Below are positions 9,831-18,024 of a DNA stretch of 64,000 nucleotides, in pieces. A program made the translations under genes and the position numbers. The notes under the pieces are model-generated. The model worked only from the letters and a program-made list of their open reading frames with translations, did no database searches and had not been told where the DNA came from. Within the stretch, counting starts at the first letter, position 1, and every line of letters starts with the position of its first letter. The stretch is from positions 1 to 64,000 of the forward strand of contig BPJU01000006.1 in NCBI GenBank assembly GCA_026004775.1, read 5' to 3'. Origin of the DNA: Pirellulaceae bacterium. Lineage in GTDB: Bacteria; Planctomycetota; Planctomycetia; Pirellulales; Pirellulaceae.

Positions 9831-11480
9831 ATGGGACGGTTACGACGTTTGGACGTAATTCGCAAGGGCAAACGAATCCGCCTGCTGTGCATTTCGATCT
9901 GCGTCCGCAACAAAAATCTGCTGGGCGCAACCGGGTCAGGAATCGATGGAGTTTCCGAGCGACAGCAGTTTCTCCTCCAACTGGTCAGTCGCTACAGTCC
10001 TCTTTTTGCCCTGGAAGTCTTTTCGGCCGTGGCGCTGTCCGATGCGCTGCTGGTCCATTTGGAACTGCGGCCGGATTGGGCTCGAATGTGGTCCAAAGAA
10101 GAACTGCTGCGGCGTGCCTGGGAAGCCTTTCCCAACCTGGTGAAAGAATACTGCCGGGAACGCAATATCGAGTTCGACCCGCAGCAAGGGCCTCCCGAGG
10201 TGTTGCTGGCGCACCGGCGGTTCTTGAAGAAGATGCGCAAGCGCCTCCAATCGTTGTCGCTCTTCTTTCAGCTCATCAAGCAGATCTCGGCGTTGAAATT
10301 CAACCGCGAGGACAAGGTGCGGGGGCACTTTTGGGCGGAGCGTTTTGAGGCGATTCCGGTGACCGACAAGCAGTTTTCGGTGTTGATGAGCCTGTTGGCC
10401 GAGTCGCAACCGGTGGTGATGCACGTGGTGTCGGCTCTGGAGCAGCCGCATACCAGTAGCGGCTGGTGGCGGTTGCTGGAGGGGATGCTCACCGGGGGCA
10501 TCGAGCTCGACGCCGAGACGCAGAGCGATGTAGTGCGGCTTAGCGAACGAGTGCGCGCGTTTTTCGGGCGTGATGTGCTGTGGCTGCGAGCGCGGAGACG
10601 ACGGCAAGAAGCCGATACGCACGGGCCCGAAGGCGATGTGCAGGAGGCACAAGATGCGAACCTTGACGAGGCTACGGTTGAAGCTTCGCAGGCTCCGCCG
10701 GCAAGCATCGAGGCGCACAGCGACGCGGAAGCTTCTCGTGCTGAAGCTTCTTCTTCACAGCTACCGGCTGGGGCCGAGCGAGTCGGCAAGGTGGTGGAAG
10801 GTCCGATACCGATGCTCGTGCTTGGTCCGGTGGACAGCCGGGAATGTTCTCCGGAGGAGGCCGAAGAGGGTGAGACCTGGCAGGCTCGTGGGATTGGTCC
10901 GTTGAACGAAGTCGAGTGGGCGCACCTTCTTGGGTGGATAGGAGCCACGTGGTGTGCCTGGCGGTTGATAAAGCCGGAGGATCAGGATGTGGAGTTTGAC
11001 AGGAAGCGGTACCGGAATTGGCGGGAAGGCGGCAGCCGACTGAAGATGCGTGAGCTTACTGAGCGCGAGCAGCAGGCGGCTCAGCAGCGGCTGATCGAGT
11101 GGCTTACCGAGTGGGCGGCTGTTTGTCAGGTGCCGGGCTTGGCGACGGAAGAGGAGCGGGTTCAGTGGGCTATGCGCCTGGTGGCGGCTCGGGCCACGCC
11201 GGAGGAATTGGCCGACGTGGTGGGGGAGCTATTGGGGTTGAGTGTCCAGCGGAAGGTGGATCTTCAAGCGGCGTTGGCTCGGGTGCAGTTGTCGATCAAC
11301 CGGATAGTGGAGGCCGGTGAGTTGTGGCGTGTGGACCTGGTGCGTGGGGCTCGGGAGCTATTGGGGTTACGAGAGTGGGTAGCTCGCCGGCGGGCGATGC
11401 TCCGAGGTGAGCGCCACGAGCCGGCTGAGTCCGGAGCGTCGAGCCAGTCGGATTCGCCGCCGCCCACGAGTTCGGGATAG
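9831..11480 (+). CDS. REP-associated transposase-like (Y1_Tnp/RAYT family) protein, HUH motif lost
   Basis: 549 residues. The first ~200 follow the layout of the planctomycete branch of REP-associated tyrosine transposases: MGRLRRLDV start, LLGATGSG, LELRPDWARMWSKEELLRRAW, LQSLSLFFQLIKQI, then NREDKVRGHFWAERF. Where family members carry the metal-binding HUH motif (S-N-H-x-H-L), this protein reads SDALLVHL (residues 70-77), so both histidines are missing. The remaining ~350 residues are an unrecognised, Glu/Ala/Arg-rich extension. I chose ATG 9831 for its GGAG site six bases upstream. Family assignment is from remembered motifs. It is likely catalytically dead, and could be a domesticated DNA-binding protein or a decaying one. 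The 3' end and downstream DNA recur at 23 kb. Confidence 0.7.
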   Translation: MGRLRRLDVIRKGKRIRLLCISICVRNKNLLGATGSGIDGVSERQQFLLQLVSRYSPLFALEVFSAVALSDALLVHLELRPDWARMWSKEELLRRAWEAFPNLVKEYCRERNIEFDPQQGPPEVLLAHRRFLKKMRKRLQSLSLFFQLIKQISALKFNREDKVRGHFWAERFEAIPVTDKQFSVLMSLLAESQPVVMHVVSALEQPHTSSGWWRLLEGMLTGGIELDAETQSDVVRLSERVRAFFGRDVLWLRARRRRQEADTHGPEGDVQEAQDANLDEATVEASQAPPASIEAHSDAEASRAEASSSQLPAGAERVGKVVEGPIPMLVLGPVDSRECSPEEAEEGETWQARGIGPLNEVEWAHLLGWIGATWCAWRLIKPEDQDVEFDRKRYRNWREGGSRLKMRELTEREQQAAQQRLIEWLTEWAAVCQVPGLATEEERVQWAMRLVAARATPEELADVVGELLGLSVQRKVDLQAALARVQLSINRIVEAGELWRVDLVRGARELLGLREWVARRRAMLRGERHEPAESGASSQSDSPPPTSSG

Positions 11481-11752
11481 TGGGCCGCAGGCGCGCTAAG
11501 GCGGCTGCGAAAATCTTGTCGAGGTGGCTTATTTTTGAAAGCCGGATTGTCCGGTGGCGGGCGGGGTCTTGTCTTAGGTGCGGAATTAAGCTCTTTTCGC
11601 GGTTTTTTCGGGTCGCGAACGTGCGTGGGCCGATGAAAATGTGAGGCGGGGCAGGGCAAACGCGTCGGCGATACCGCACGAAAGATGCAAGAACTATTGC
11701 ACCGTTGGTGTGGGTAGCCGGTGGCACATGGCGGGAGAGGCTGTCACCTTTT
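11369..11752 (+). repeat. Long direct repeat, copy 1 (3' end of transposase-like gene plus downstream DNA)
   Basis: The last ~110 bases of the transposase-like gene and ~270 non-coding bases after it recur with only scattered differences at 23046-23440 in the same orientation. Identity ends on both sides at the CTGTCACCTTT sequence. The non-coding half is better conserved than the coding half. The two copies bracket the IS/RHS island. Confidence 0.9.
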
Positions 11753-11824
11753 TAAATAGCTTTGCAGTATTCCGCATCGCTCGAAAGGTCAGTTGTAGAT
11801 TGATCTTGCGTAAGTTGACAAAAA

Positions 11825-11884
11825 ATAGAGATTTCCTCGGGGGGAGTTGTAGACAGTTCGCACGTACATGGAGGAAATCTCTAT
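11825..11884 (+). promoter_or_regulatory. Hairpin covering ribosome site and start codon of the IS630-type gene
   Basis: A perfect 14-base inverted repeat: arms at 11825-11838 (ATAGAGATTTCCTC) and 11871-11884 with a 32-base loop. The right arm includes the GGAGG-type ribosome site and the first two bases of the ATG at 11883, so folding of a read-through transcript would hide the start. Similar structures limit transposase translation in several IS families; here the role is inferred. Confidence 0.6.
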
Positions 11885-12092
11885 GACAAGGAGGTTACTG
11901 CGTTTGCGCTCCGGGATCAAGTGGAAGTTGCGTAAACTGCCTCGCGAGACGAAGGACAAGCATTTAGCAGAACGTTGTCAGATCGTGCTGCTGGCGGCCA
12001 AGCGATCGAGCCAGCGGGCTATTGCTGAGAGCGTCGGTTGCCACCAGTCGCGCGTGTCGCGCGTACTGAAGCGGTTTCGGGAAGAGGGAATG
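11883..12092 (+). pseudogene. IS630-family transposase, N-terminal fragment
   Basis: About 70 residues starting at the ATG of 11883 (ribosome site GGAGGAAAT). They form a helix-turn-helix domain typical of IS630/Tc1-type transposases: RCQIVLLAAK, then SQRAIAESVGCHQSRVSRVL and KRFREEG. The family sense stops abruptly at about 12092, exactly where the end of the neighbouring IS3-like element begins; the remaining ~16 codons of the open frame belong to that element. The catalytic DDE domain is absent and was not found on the other side of the element, so this is a remnant, not a simple insertion. Confidence 0.75.
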
Positions 12093-12147
12093 TGTTGGTT
12101 CAGCCATAACTGGACAACCGGGATCAAGGGCATAAAGTAGAAACAGT

Positions 12148-13070
12148 TCATGACGACGGGTTCCTCTTCTCCATTGTAGGGGTATTGTCAGGACTGATCA
12201 AGGCGGGTGCAAATCGTTCGGCGAGGGATCGAGCCGCGGAGGGAAGGTCGAGGTTGTGGCAGGTAGCCCAGAGGTCAAGGACATTGCCTTGGCACTGGCA
12301 TTGGGGATGAAAGCATCGGAAGAGGCCTCGTTGGAGATTGACTGAGAAGGAGCGATGGTTTTTCCCGTCAGGATGTTGATGGATAGGACAGGGCCCGCGG
12401 CGTTGCGGTCCGCTTCCGCGATAGTGTTCCAGGCCGACGAGTGCCTCGAGGACGCTGGCCATGCGGATGGTGCGTCGCAGGAGAGCGAAATCGATGCGGT
12501 TATCTTGCCGCATGGTTGCCTGGTGAGCAGCCTGGCGTCGTTGGCGGCGAAGCTCACGTGCCTCCTGGAGCTTTTCATCGCGCTTTTGATGGATGATTGC
12601 GTCCAGGCCATGTAAACGATCGGCGGGAGCGACATAGCCGATGGCGGCATGGAGCCGGCTGTGGTTGTACTCGTTTACATAGTTTTGGATAACGCGTCTG
12701 CATCCTCGACGGTCAAGGGAGTTTGCGGGCGGAGGCACTACCGTTTGAGACTTCCGAAGGAGCGTTCTATTTGGCCGCTGGATTGAGGATAGTAGGGTGA
12801 AGTCGTAATGTGATGGCACAGAGGGAGGAATTGGCGGAATTCACAGCACATAAATGTCAGTCGGCGGTAGCCGACTCTCGGGTGTTTTCGGGCGTAGTCG
12901 ATAATAGCCCGGCGTTCCTCGGGAGTGATCCAATGGTCACGGGGAATCCAGCGGTCCTGTTCACGGACTTTGCCGTAATGTTGCTGCCACAGATAGAACT
13001 TGGAGCGGCAGATGCCGAGCCACAGGATCAGGGTGCAGAGGGCGATTTCCGTCTTTTTGGCCCATTGCAC
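12148..13070 (-). pseudogene. IS3-like OrfB (DDE integrase), broken, reading into a CHC2 zinc-finger domain
   Basis: The remains start near 13070 with an N-terminal segment (WITPEERRAIIDYARKHP, then GYRRLTFM). This jumps straight to the end of the rve domain (TTSPYYPQSSGQIERSFGSL), so most of the catalytic core with the first aspartates is deleted. Two frameshifts follow between about 12690 and 12750 before VIQNYVNEYNHSRLHAAIGY. In the same frame a basic linker (RELRRQRRQAA) leads to a DnaG-like CHC2 zinc-binding region: CPIHQHPDGKNHRSFSVN, then LFRCFHPQCQCQGNVLDLW, up to the TGA at 12148. The Cys-x2-His and later cysteines match primase zinc ribbons, although the spacing of the second pair differs (Cys-x4-Cys). 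Confidence 0.75.
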
Positions 13071-13120
13071 CAGGAAATCGACGATCTGGTCCCGAATTTC
13101 GGGGGAGACCCAACCCTCCT

Positions 13121-13432
13121 TCAGATCTCCCCAAGTTCTTTTTTTAATGTGACGTGCTCCTCCATGAGTTCGGCAAGTACTTCGTTCTTTTGTTCGAGTT
13201 TCGCCCGGAGCTTGGCAATTTCGGATTCGAGCCGTGCGGTCTTGGGATCCTGCTTTGGGGTTCGGAAAGCCAGGTGGCCGTTCTCGAAGAGTTCCCGCTG
13301 CCAGTTGTAGAACTGGGTGGGGTTGAGGTCGAGTTGTTTACAGATCTCTGAGACGGGCACTCCCTCGAGGAAATGCTTGCGGAGGATAGCGACTTTATCC
13401 TCCGGCGAGAAAAACCGGCGCGTTCTGGACAT
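13121..13432 (-). CDS. IS3-like OrfA
   Basis: 103 residues: a helix-turn-helix domain (FSPEDKVAILRKHFLEGVP, then VSEICKQLDLNPTQFYNW) followed by a coiled coil (LESEIAKLRAKLEQKNEVLA). This is the usual OrfA architecture of IS3-type elements, which binds the terminal repeats. The ATG at 13432 has an AAGGAGGAA ribosome site eight bases upstream. It appears intact although its OrfB partner is broken. Confidence 0.85.
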   Translation of the reverse strand: MSRTRRFFSPEDKVAILRKHFLEGVPVSEICKQLDLNPTQFYNWQRELFENGHLAFRTPKQDPKTARLESEIAKLRAKLEQKNEVLAELMEEHVTLKKELGEI

Positions 13433-13813
13433 GGCGTTCCTCCTTTCTTGGGGTATCTTAGCCCGTACCCCCGTCATGTCCAGTTCCGACTGAACCGGGA
13501 CACGTCACCGAACTTTACCAAATACGACGTCAATTGTTTTCCGAGATTCTGGATTTCCTTCAACGTCATCATAGCGATCGTCCGTGAGTTCCGCCCCAAT
13601 TCAGGCTTCGCGGAGGATCGCCTATTTTTCAAATCGTGTAAAGCCCAATACCACAACGACTTACAGAGACACATGGCCCTGTCCAACTAAGTGTGCGGTG
13701 GACATCGACAAACTCGCCGGCTTCCTATTTCGCCTGGCGGCTCTCGCAGCCGAATATTACCGGTAACCGTTCACGGTTGGCAAATAAAGAAAACGATATT
13801 GGTTTAGGGGGTA

Positions 13814-13863
13814 GCGGAAGTCGCAAGGCGGAACGCGCCAGCGTTCCGCCGTAAGACTTCCGC
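13814..13863. repeat. Nested REP-like palindrome (GGAAGTC type)
   Basis: Outer arms GCGGAAGTC and GACTTCCGC enclose inner arms GGCGGAACGC and GCGTTCCGCC. Each pair is perfect and they are separated by four-base linkers and a four-base loop (GCCA). Same outer arms as the 17.6-18.0 kb copies. Confidence 0.85.
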
Positions 13864-13900
13864 ATTAAAAAAATCCTCGCGCAGCGTCTACTTTCCGTAT

Positions 13901-13922
13901 GCGGAACACGCAAGTGTTCCGC
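13901..13922. repeat. Simple REP-like palindrome (GGAACAC type)
   Basis: Perfect nine-base arms GCGGAACAC and GTGTTCCGC with loop GCAA. It is the outer stem of the 17.45 and 17.77 kb copies without the inner stem. Confidence 0.8.
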
Positions 13923-14079
13923 ACTTTCAATGGTGAGGCACCGAACTACCCTCGGATTCAACCGTGAACGGCTACTATTACCTTTTGTGAGAAAGTGCCG
14001 TCACCATTCTCCTAATAACTGCATTTGAACTTTCAAGCCACTCAGCGCCCCGTTAGATAGGGACCTGCTTCAAAAGATA

Positions 14080-14502
14080 CTATTTTGTTTCCTTTCTATC
14101 CGGCAAGAATGGTGGAAATAGAATTGGCTTGGTGTTTTCCGTGGGCCACATTTGTACAAACCAAACTGACCATGATGAATTAATCATTATCTCGATCTTA
14201 TGGTTCCGACCATAGAGCTGGCCCAAATTTACCGCGGAAAATGCAATAATTAAAAGCATTAACCACGCCACCGACCACCAAAAACGGCGACCGGTTTTCC
14301 ACACTAGCGAAATAATCCACGGTATTAGTAGTAATGTAAAACGTTCTTGCTTGAAATAAACCGCGAGCACGCGTTTTGACGGCGGCATGTAAGACGAATC
14401 GAAGAGCACCATGAAACAATACAGAAAAAGTATCCCACAGTATGAAAGACGAATTAGGCACCCAGTAAGATGCACAATCCTACTGACAATTGTCTTGGCC
14501 AT
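14080..14502 (-). CDS. Small membrane protein, candidate immunity protein for RHS tip A
   Basis: 140 residues from the ATG at 14502 (GGGGA seven bases upstream; an alternative start is at 14520). Two or three hydrophobic helices are visible (LIRLSYCGILFLYCFMVL, TLLLIPWIISLVW, WWSVAWLMLLIIAFSAVNL), with a polar C-terminus (WPTENTKPILFPPFL). I recognise no family. It lies about 175 bases downstream of the RHS toxin-like tip on the same strand, the position where immunity genes of polymorphic toxins lie, so an immunity role is inferred from context alone. The region is AT-richer than the core genes. Confidence 0.5.
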   Translation of the reverse strand: MAKTIVSRIVHLTGCLIRLSYCGILFLYCFMVLFDSSYMPPSKRVLAVYFKQERFTLLLIPWIISLVWKTGRRFWWSVAWLMLLIIAFSAVNLGQLYGRNHKIEIMINSSWSVWFVQMWPTENTKPILFPPFLPDRKETK

Positions 14503-14676
14503 TGCGGTTTCCCCATCCACTTTATCGGACTATCCAAATGTAAGTCGTTTAGACGACCCGCACACCGCGAAGGAAGGTCACGTATCCCAACGGTTACGGC
14601 GTTGCCTTTACATAGCCGCAACCTCGTAGATTCCACGTTCCGACACTGGCGGCCTCAATTCAATTGTTTTTCGTTG

Positions 14677-15774
14677 TCAATTGACGATTTCACGCTTCCA
14701 ATCTGGCCTATCCCATTCTGTAGATTGCGGTCCCTCTAAAGGTCGGGTAGGCAGCGGTATGCCGGCATTTGGTGTAAGAGTGAAGACTCCCGGGTTGTGC
14801 TGGATGAACCCGCTAAGAGGCAGCCCTGGCGCAGCCCATCCATTGTCAAAATACGCGGTAAAGCCGTCCGGAAATCTAACTTCCAAGGCAAAGTGACCGG
14901 GGGATAGCTGAGAATGTTCCCACACAAATTTCCACACAAAGTTCGGACCAACCGGGTCAACTTGTTTGAACCACACCGGCGTAACTCGTAGAACCGTCTG
15001 CCGATCGCGGAATTGTTTTTGCCAAAATGGTGGAATTGTGTCGCACATCGATTGAACAAACCCACCACACCAGCCGCCGGAAAACCATCCGCCAGCGCCA
15101 TATCTGGGGGGCGCTGTCAGCCAAGCTTGTGCGATAACCTTAAGTTCGAGCGGTCCCCATCCGCTATTATCTAGATGAGGTACTAGGGTAATCAACAGAC
15201 GCTCTTGGTCCGGAGTTATGCGTATGCTCGGGTCCACAATCAAATCGAATATTGGGTCGGGAAGCGGAGGTCCGCTAGGACGAGGTGGTAGAAGATCGTA
15301 GATGGACGGAATTTTCCCGCCAGCGCCTGCCTGAGGCGGGTCAGCGGGCCGAAGAGGGAAGAAATGGCGAAAAAACGGCTCCGGTTGGCCTATCGCGGGA
15401 TCTAACACCCAGCCAGGATAGAATTGGCGTACGTAATCGTAGGGATCGACTCCATCTGGTATGATTATTTGCCTGTATTCGTGCGTCCAAGGGTTTATAA
15501 TATGGCCCCGGACGGGCTCTTTTCCAGTGGAATCTCTGTATTGTGGTGGTGAATTCTTTACGTAACGAGCCAAATTCCCATCCCCCGCCGCGAACCCCAG
15601 CGGATCCTCGCTGATAAACCGCCCGACGGCAGGGTCATAATAACGGGCTCGATAGTAGAAAAGGCCCGATTCCTCGTCGCGCTCGCGGCCCGTAAAGGCA
15701 AACAAGAAATCCACCGCCGCGTTCGTCTCGGATGTAATCCGGCCAAAAGCCTCGTACCTTAGGTGGTTCACCAC
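14677..15774 (-). CDS. RHS C-terminal tip A with papain-like toxin candidate
   Basis: The frame carries the hyperconserved end of an RHS shell (GLFYYRARYYDPAVGRFISE, then DPLGFAAGD). It then passes a DSTG junction, where family members have DPxG, at about residue 81 (15534). The ~285 residues after it differ completely from tip B and begin with a Pro-rich stretch. They contain a possible cysteine-peptidase triad: Cys236 in GGWCGGFVQSM, His294 in SPGHFALEV and Asp310/Asn311 in YFDNGW. That order and spacing suit a papain-like toxin fold, which is inference. The frame is separated from the core upstream by a one-base deletion near 15782, so it may be silent unless recombined. Confidence 0.7.
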   Translation of the reverse strand: MVNHLRYEAFGRITSETNAAVDFLFAFTGRERDEESGLFYYRARYYDPAVGRFISEDPLGFAAGDGNLARYVKNSPPQYRDSTGKEPVRGHIINPWTHEYRQIIIPDGVDPYDYVRQFYPGWVLDPAIGQPEPFFRHFFPLRPADPPQAGAGGKIPSIYDLLPPRPSGPPLPDPIFDLIVDPSIRITPDQERLLITLVPHLDNSGWGPLELKVIAQAWLTAPPRYGAGGWFSGGWCGGFVQSMCDTIPPFWQKQFRDRQTVLRVTPVWFKQVDPVGPNFVWKFVWEHSQLSPGHFALEVRFPDGFTAYFDNGWAAPGLPLSGFIQHNPGVFTLTPNAGIPLPTRPLEGPQSTEWDRPDWKREIVN

Positions 15775-17275
15775 GTTGCCGCACTGTCAATCAAGTCGCG
15801 CACCGTGCCCAAATGGTCACCCAAAGCCCATAACACCTCGCCCGGCTGCCACAAAGACTCCACGTCCTCGCGAGCAAATACCTGGTCCACCACCGGACCA
15901 TGCAAATACCGATACTTGAGCGTACGGCCGGCTGACGTGCCGGTAAACTCAAGCACAATGTGGTCCGCTCCCACAAGAGCCGGATCCGAGCCGCGCCCGT
16001 GACCACCGACGGATTGTCATAGACAAACCACGTAAACGTCGGCTCCTGAGGCCCATCCCCGTCCGGATCCACCGTCTTGCCTATCCGCCGGTCAAATACG
16101 TCGTACGAATAATGCACATCGAGCACGATGGCGCCTTGCGCGTCTTTCCTCAAAAACCTCACCAGCCGATTGCGGTGGTCCCACGTGTACTCTTCACGCT
16201 CACCTGTGGCTATCGTTTCTTTCGCCGTGCGATTGCCTTCCGCATCGTACTCGTACCGATACGTGCCGTCCTCCAGAAGCTGGTTGTTGCTCCCGGTAAC
16301 ATACCCGCCGCCCGTGCGGTTGCCGTTCGCGTCGTACTGGTACGCCTCGTCCGTCTGATAGGAATGGTCGGCACCCGTAAGCTGATCCGTCTGATCGTAC
16401 GTAAAAACGCTCGTTCCGTCCGAGTTCACCATCTCGATGATGCGGTCCAGCGGATCGTACGTCCAACTATAAGGCGTAAAGAGCGGCTGGCCGCCTCGAT
16501 TGTGTGACAAACCCACCAACCGGTGCGCGGCATCATACGTGTAAACAGAAGTAGCCACCTCATCCGACGGCGTACCGGAAAGAGCACGATAACGCACAAT
16601 CTGGGTAAACTGCCCCAGCGAGTTATACGCCATATCGACTCGCTTTTCGGCCACCGCATGGCCGCCCGCCACGCCGTACTGGTCGACTCGTGTCATGCGA
16701 TTGAGTAGATCGTACGTGTAATCGTTCACAAAATCGTCCGTCCCGTCGATCACGGCCGCAAGCCGCGTGCGGTTGCCCGAAGCATCGTATGAGGAATTCA
16801 AGACTACTCGTGGAATGTTCGGTGTCCCCTGATTGTCAATGCTTACGAGGCGATCCAAGTCATCGTACGCCAGCGTATAGCTACTATCCGGATCCGAAGC
16901 CGCAACGAGTCTCGTACCGATGTCCCACGAATAGCTAATTTCGCGCGCCAGCGTACCGCTTGTCAAGCGCGCAGCATCGCCATCGAGGCAAGCCGCATTC
17001 GTGCCGGCCTCGAAGCTTGTAGTCAGCGGCCTGGGCTCTTAGCGTTAGCCGCAGAGGACACAGAGAATAGCGTTAGCCACAGAGGGCACAGAGGGCACAG
17101 AGAGTGTTTGACTGGCCCGTTGGACTGGGTTATTAAAAACGCGTGTGTTCGGGGAGGGATGATGGTTTACCGGTTTGGTCATATGGGGTAATGTGCCGCC
17201 ATGCCGAATAAGCCGGCCGACAACGGAAAAGTCCAAGCCTGCGCCGGGACTATTCTCCACGCGGTTGGCAGGTTG
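15585..17275 (-). repeat. 1.7-kb direct repeat, copy A (RHS core plus upstream DNA)
   Basis: Nearly identical to 19497-21190 through the whole RHS core and the first ~95 upstream non-coding bases. These include a short tandem motif (CAGAGGGCA twice). Identity then falls over the next ~140 bases. Similarity stops sharply at the toxin junction on the other side. Confidence 0.9.
15775..17038 (-). pseudogene. RHS/YD-repeat core A, frameshifted and lacking its N-terminus
   Basis: Dense YD repeats (YTYDLLNRMTRVDQYG, YAYDDLDRLVSIDNQG-like units, YQYDANGNRTGG, YEYDAEGNRTAKE) of the RHS shell that encloses the C-terminal toxin in intact proteins. The frame opens only after an in-frame TAA at 17039-17041, so the N-terminal part is absent. 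Compared with copy B, copy A has two extra bases near 15988, which shifts the frame, and has lost one T near 15782 (GCCGCACTG against GCCGCTACTA), which ends that frame at DSAATW. Protein sequence up to VDPDGDGPQ is essentially identical to copy B. Confidence 0.85.
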
Positions 17276-17450
17276 ACGCCCTGGTGTTCAAACACTGCGT
17301 AGAGTCCGCAGCACGCCCGAGTCTTGCTCGCAGTGTTGGTTGTACGCCGACCGGGCCGTTGTCACCAATTGATTGTACCCGTGTATGGTAAGCTCATGCC
17401 CGGCTGGTAGGAGCAACCACCGCTGCCGTAAGGCATTTATCCGATGGTAG

Positions 17451-17496
17451 CGGAACACGCTAGCCGTTCGCGAAAGCGAACGGCGTAAGTGTTCCG
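17451..17496. repeat. Nested REP-like palindrome 1 (GGAACAC type)
   Basis: Outer arms CGGAACAC / GTGTTCCG, inner arms GCCGTTCGC / GCGAACGGC, loop GAAA. All arms pair perfectly. Confidence 0.85.
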
Positions 17497-17583
17497 ATAT
17501 TCCCCCTGGAAGGAAAGGGGGGAACGCCGGCGTGTTCTACGCGGTGGTCGAAGACGGGGACGCCTGGTGGTCGATATTTGGTT

Positions 17584-17629
17584 CGGAAGTCTTACGGCGT
17601 ACGCTAGCGCGTCCGCCTAGCGACTTCCG
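17584..17629. repeat. Nested REP-like palindrome 2 (GGAAGTC type)
   Basis: Outer arms CGGAAGTC / GACTTCCG; inner arms GGCGTACGC / GCGTCCGCC pair with one mismatch; loop TAGC. Confidence 0.8.
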
Positions 17630-17653
17630 CTACGAAATAAATATCACCTAACG

Positions 17654-17701
17654 GCGGAAGTCTTGCGGCCGACGCTAGCGCGTCGGCCTAGCGACTTCCG
17701 C
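17654..17701. repeat. Nested REP-like palindrome 3 (GGAAGTC type)
   Basis: Outer arms GCGGAAGTC / GACTTCCGC; inner arms GGCCGACGC / GCGTCGGCC pair perfectly; loop TAGC. The inner stem differs from copies 2 and 5 on both arms. Confidence 0.85.
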
Positions 17702-17772
17702 TACACACGGTGAATACGGGCGACTTCCGCTACGCACCATGATCCGACGAACGGTGATCCGCCGGATCGTAG

Positions 17773-17818
17773 CGGAACACGCTAGCCGTTCGCGAAAGCG
17801 AACGGCGCAAGTGTTCCG
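17773..17818. repeat. Nested REP-like palindrome 4 (GGAACAC type)
   Basis: Near-exact copy of palindrome 1, including the GCCGTTCGC inner stem and GAAA loop; one linker base differs. Confidence 0.85.
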
Positions 17819-17906
17819 ATATGGGAATTAGAAGAAGCGCGTCGGACGGTTGCCCGATCCTCCGCGATGGTGGAGGACGGGGACACCCGGCGAGGAATTT
17901 TTGGTT

Positions 17907-17952
17907 CGGAAGTCTTACGGCGGACGCTAGCGCGTCCGCCTAGCGACTTCCG
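17907..17952. repeat. Nested REP-like palindrome 5 (GGAAGTC type)
   Basis: Outer arms CGGAAGTC / GACTTCCG; inner arms GGCGGACGC / GCGTCCGCC perfect; loop TAGC. It restores the pairing that is broken in palindrome 2. Confidence 0.85.
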
Positions 17953-17975
17953 CTACGAATAAAGATCACCCAACG

Positions 17976-18024
17976 GCGGAAGTCTTACGGCGGCTGCTAG
18001 CGCAGCTGCCTGGCGAGTCCTGCT
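17976..18024. repeat. Degenerate nested REP-like palindrome 6
   Basis: Left outer arm CGGAAGTC is intact but the right arm reads GAGTCCTG. The inner arms GGCGGCTGC / GCAGCTGCC still pair at eight of nine positions. Confidence 0.65.

Larger units (their letters stand above)
12094..13499 (-). mobile_element. Decayed IS3-like insertion sequence with CHC2 zinc-finger passenger
   Basis: About 1.4 kb bounded by imperfect terminal inverted repeats. The left end at about 12097 (GGTTCAGCCATAACTGGACA) matches the reverse complement of the right end at about 13496 (GGTTCAGTCGGAACTGGACA) at 16 of 20 positions. On the minus strand it carries an intact OrfA, an internally deleted and frameshifted OrfB, and a DnaG-type zinc-finger domain. 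I found no target-site duplication. It is non-autonomous or dead. Confidence 0.8.
13500..14079. other. Gene-free stretch with REP-like palindromes
   Basis: 580 bases without a credible gene. A 13-base inverted repeat (CCGTTCACGGTTG at 13767-13779 and its complement at 13959-13971) brackets a ~205-base segment that contains both palindromes listed separately. A related CCGTTCACGGTT-type sequence recurs near 21233-21275. Confidence 0.6.

Noticed and set aside
13734..13980. Possible MITE bounded by the 13-base inverted repeat
   Set aside because: The inverted repeat and internal REPs are real, but I found no target duplication or second full copy, so I did not call an element.
17045..17260. Short frames repeated at 20956-21147 (ending in SVANAILCVLCG)
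   Set aside because: They are translations of the CAGAGGGCA-type repetitive DNA duplicated with the RHS cores; no start signal.
17451..18024. Possible CRISPR array
   Set aside because: Repeats are palindromic units of two types with irregular spacing and no unique equal-length spacers, and no cas genes are present.
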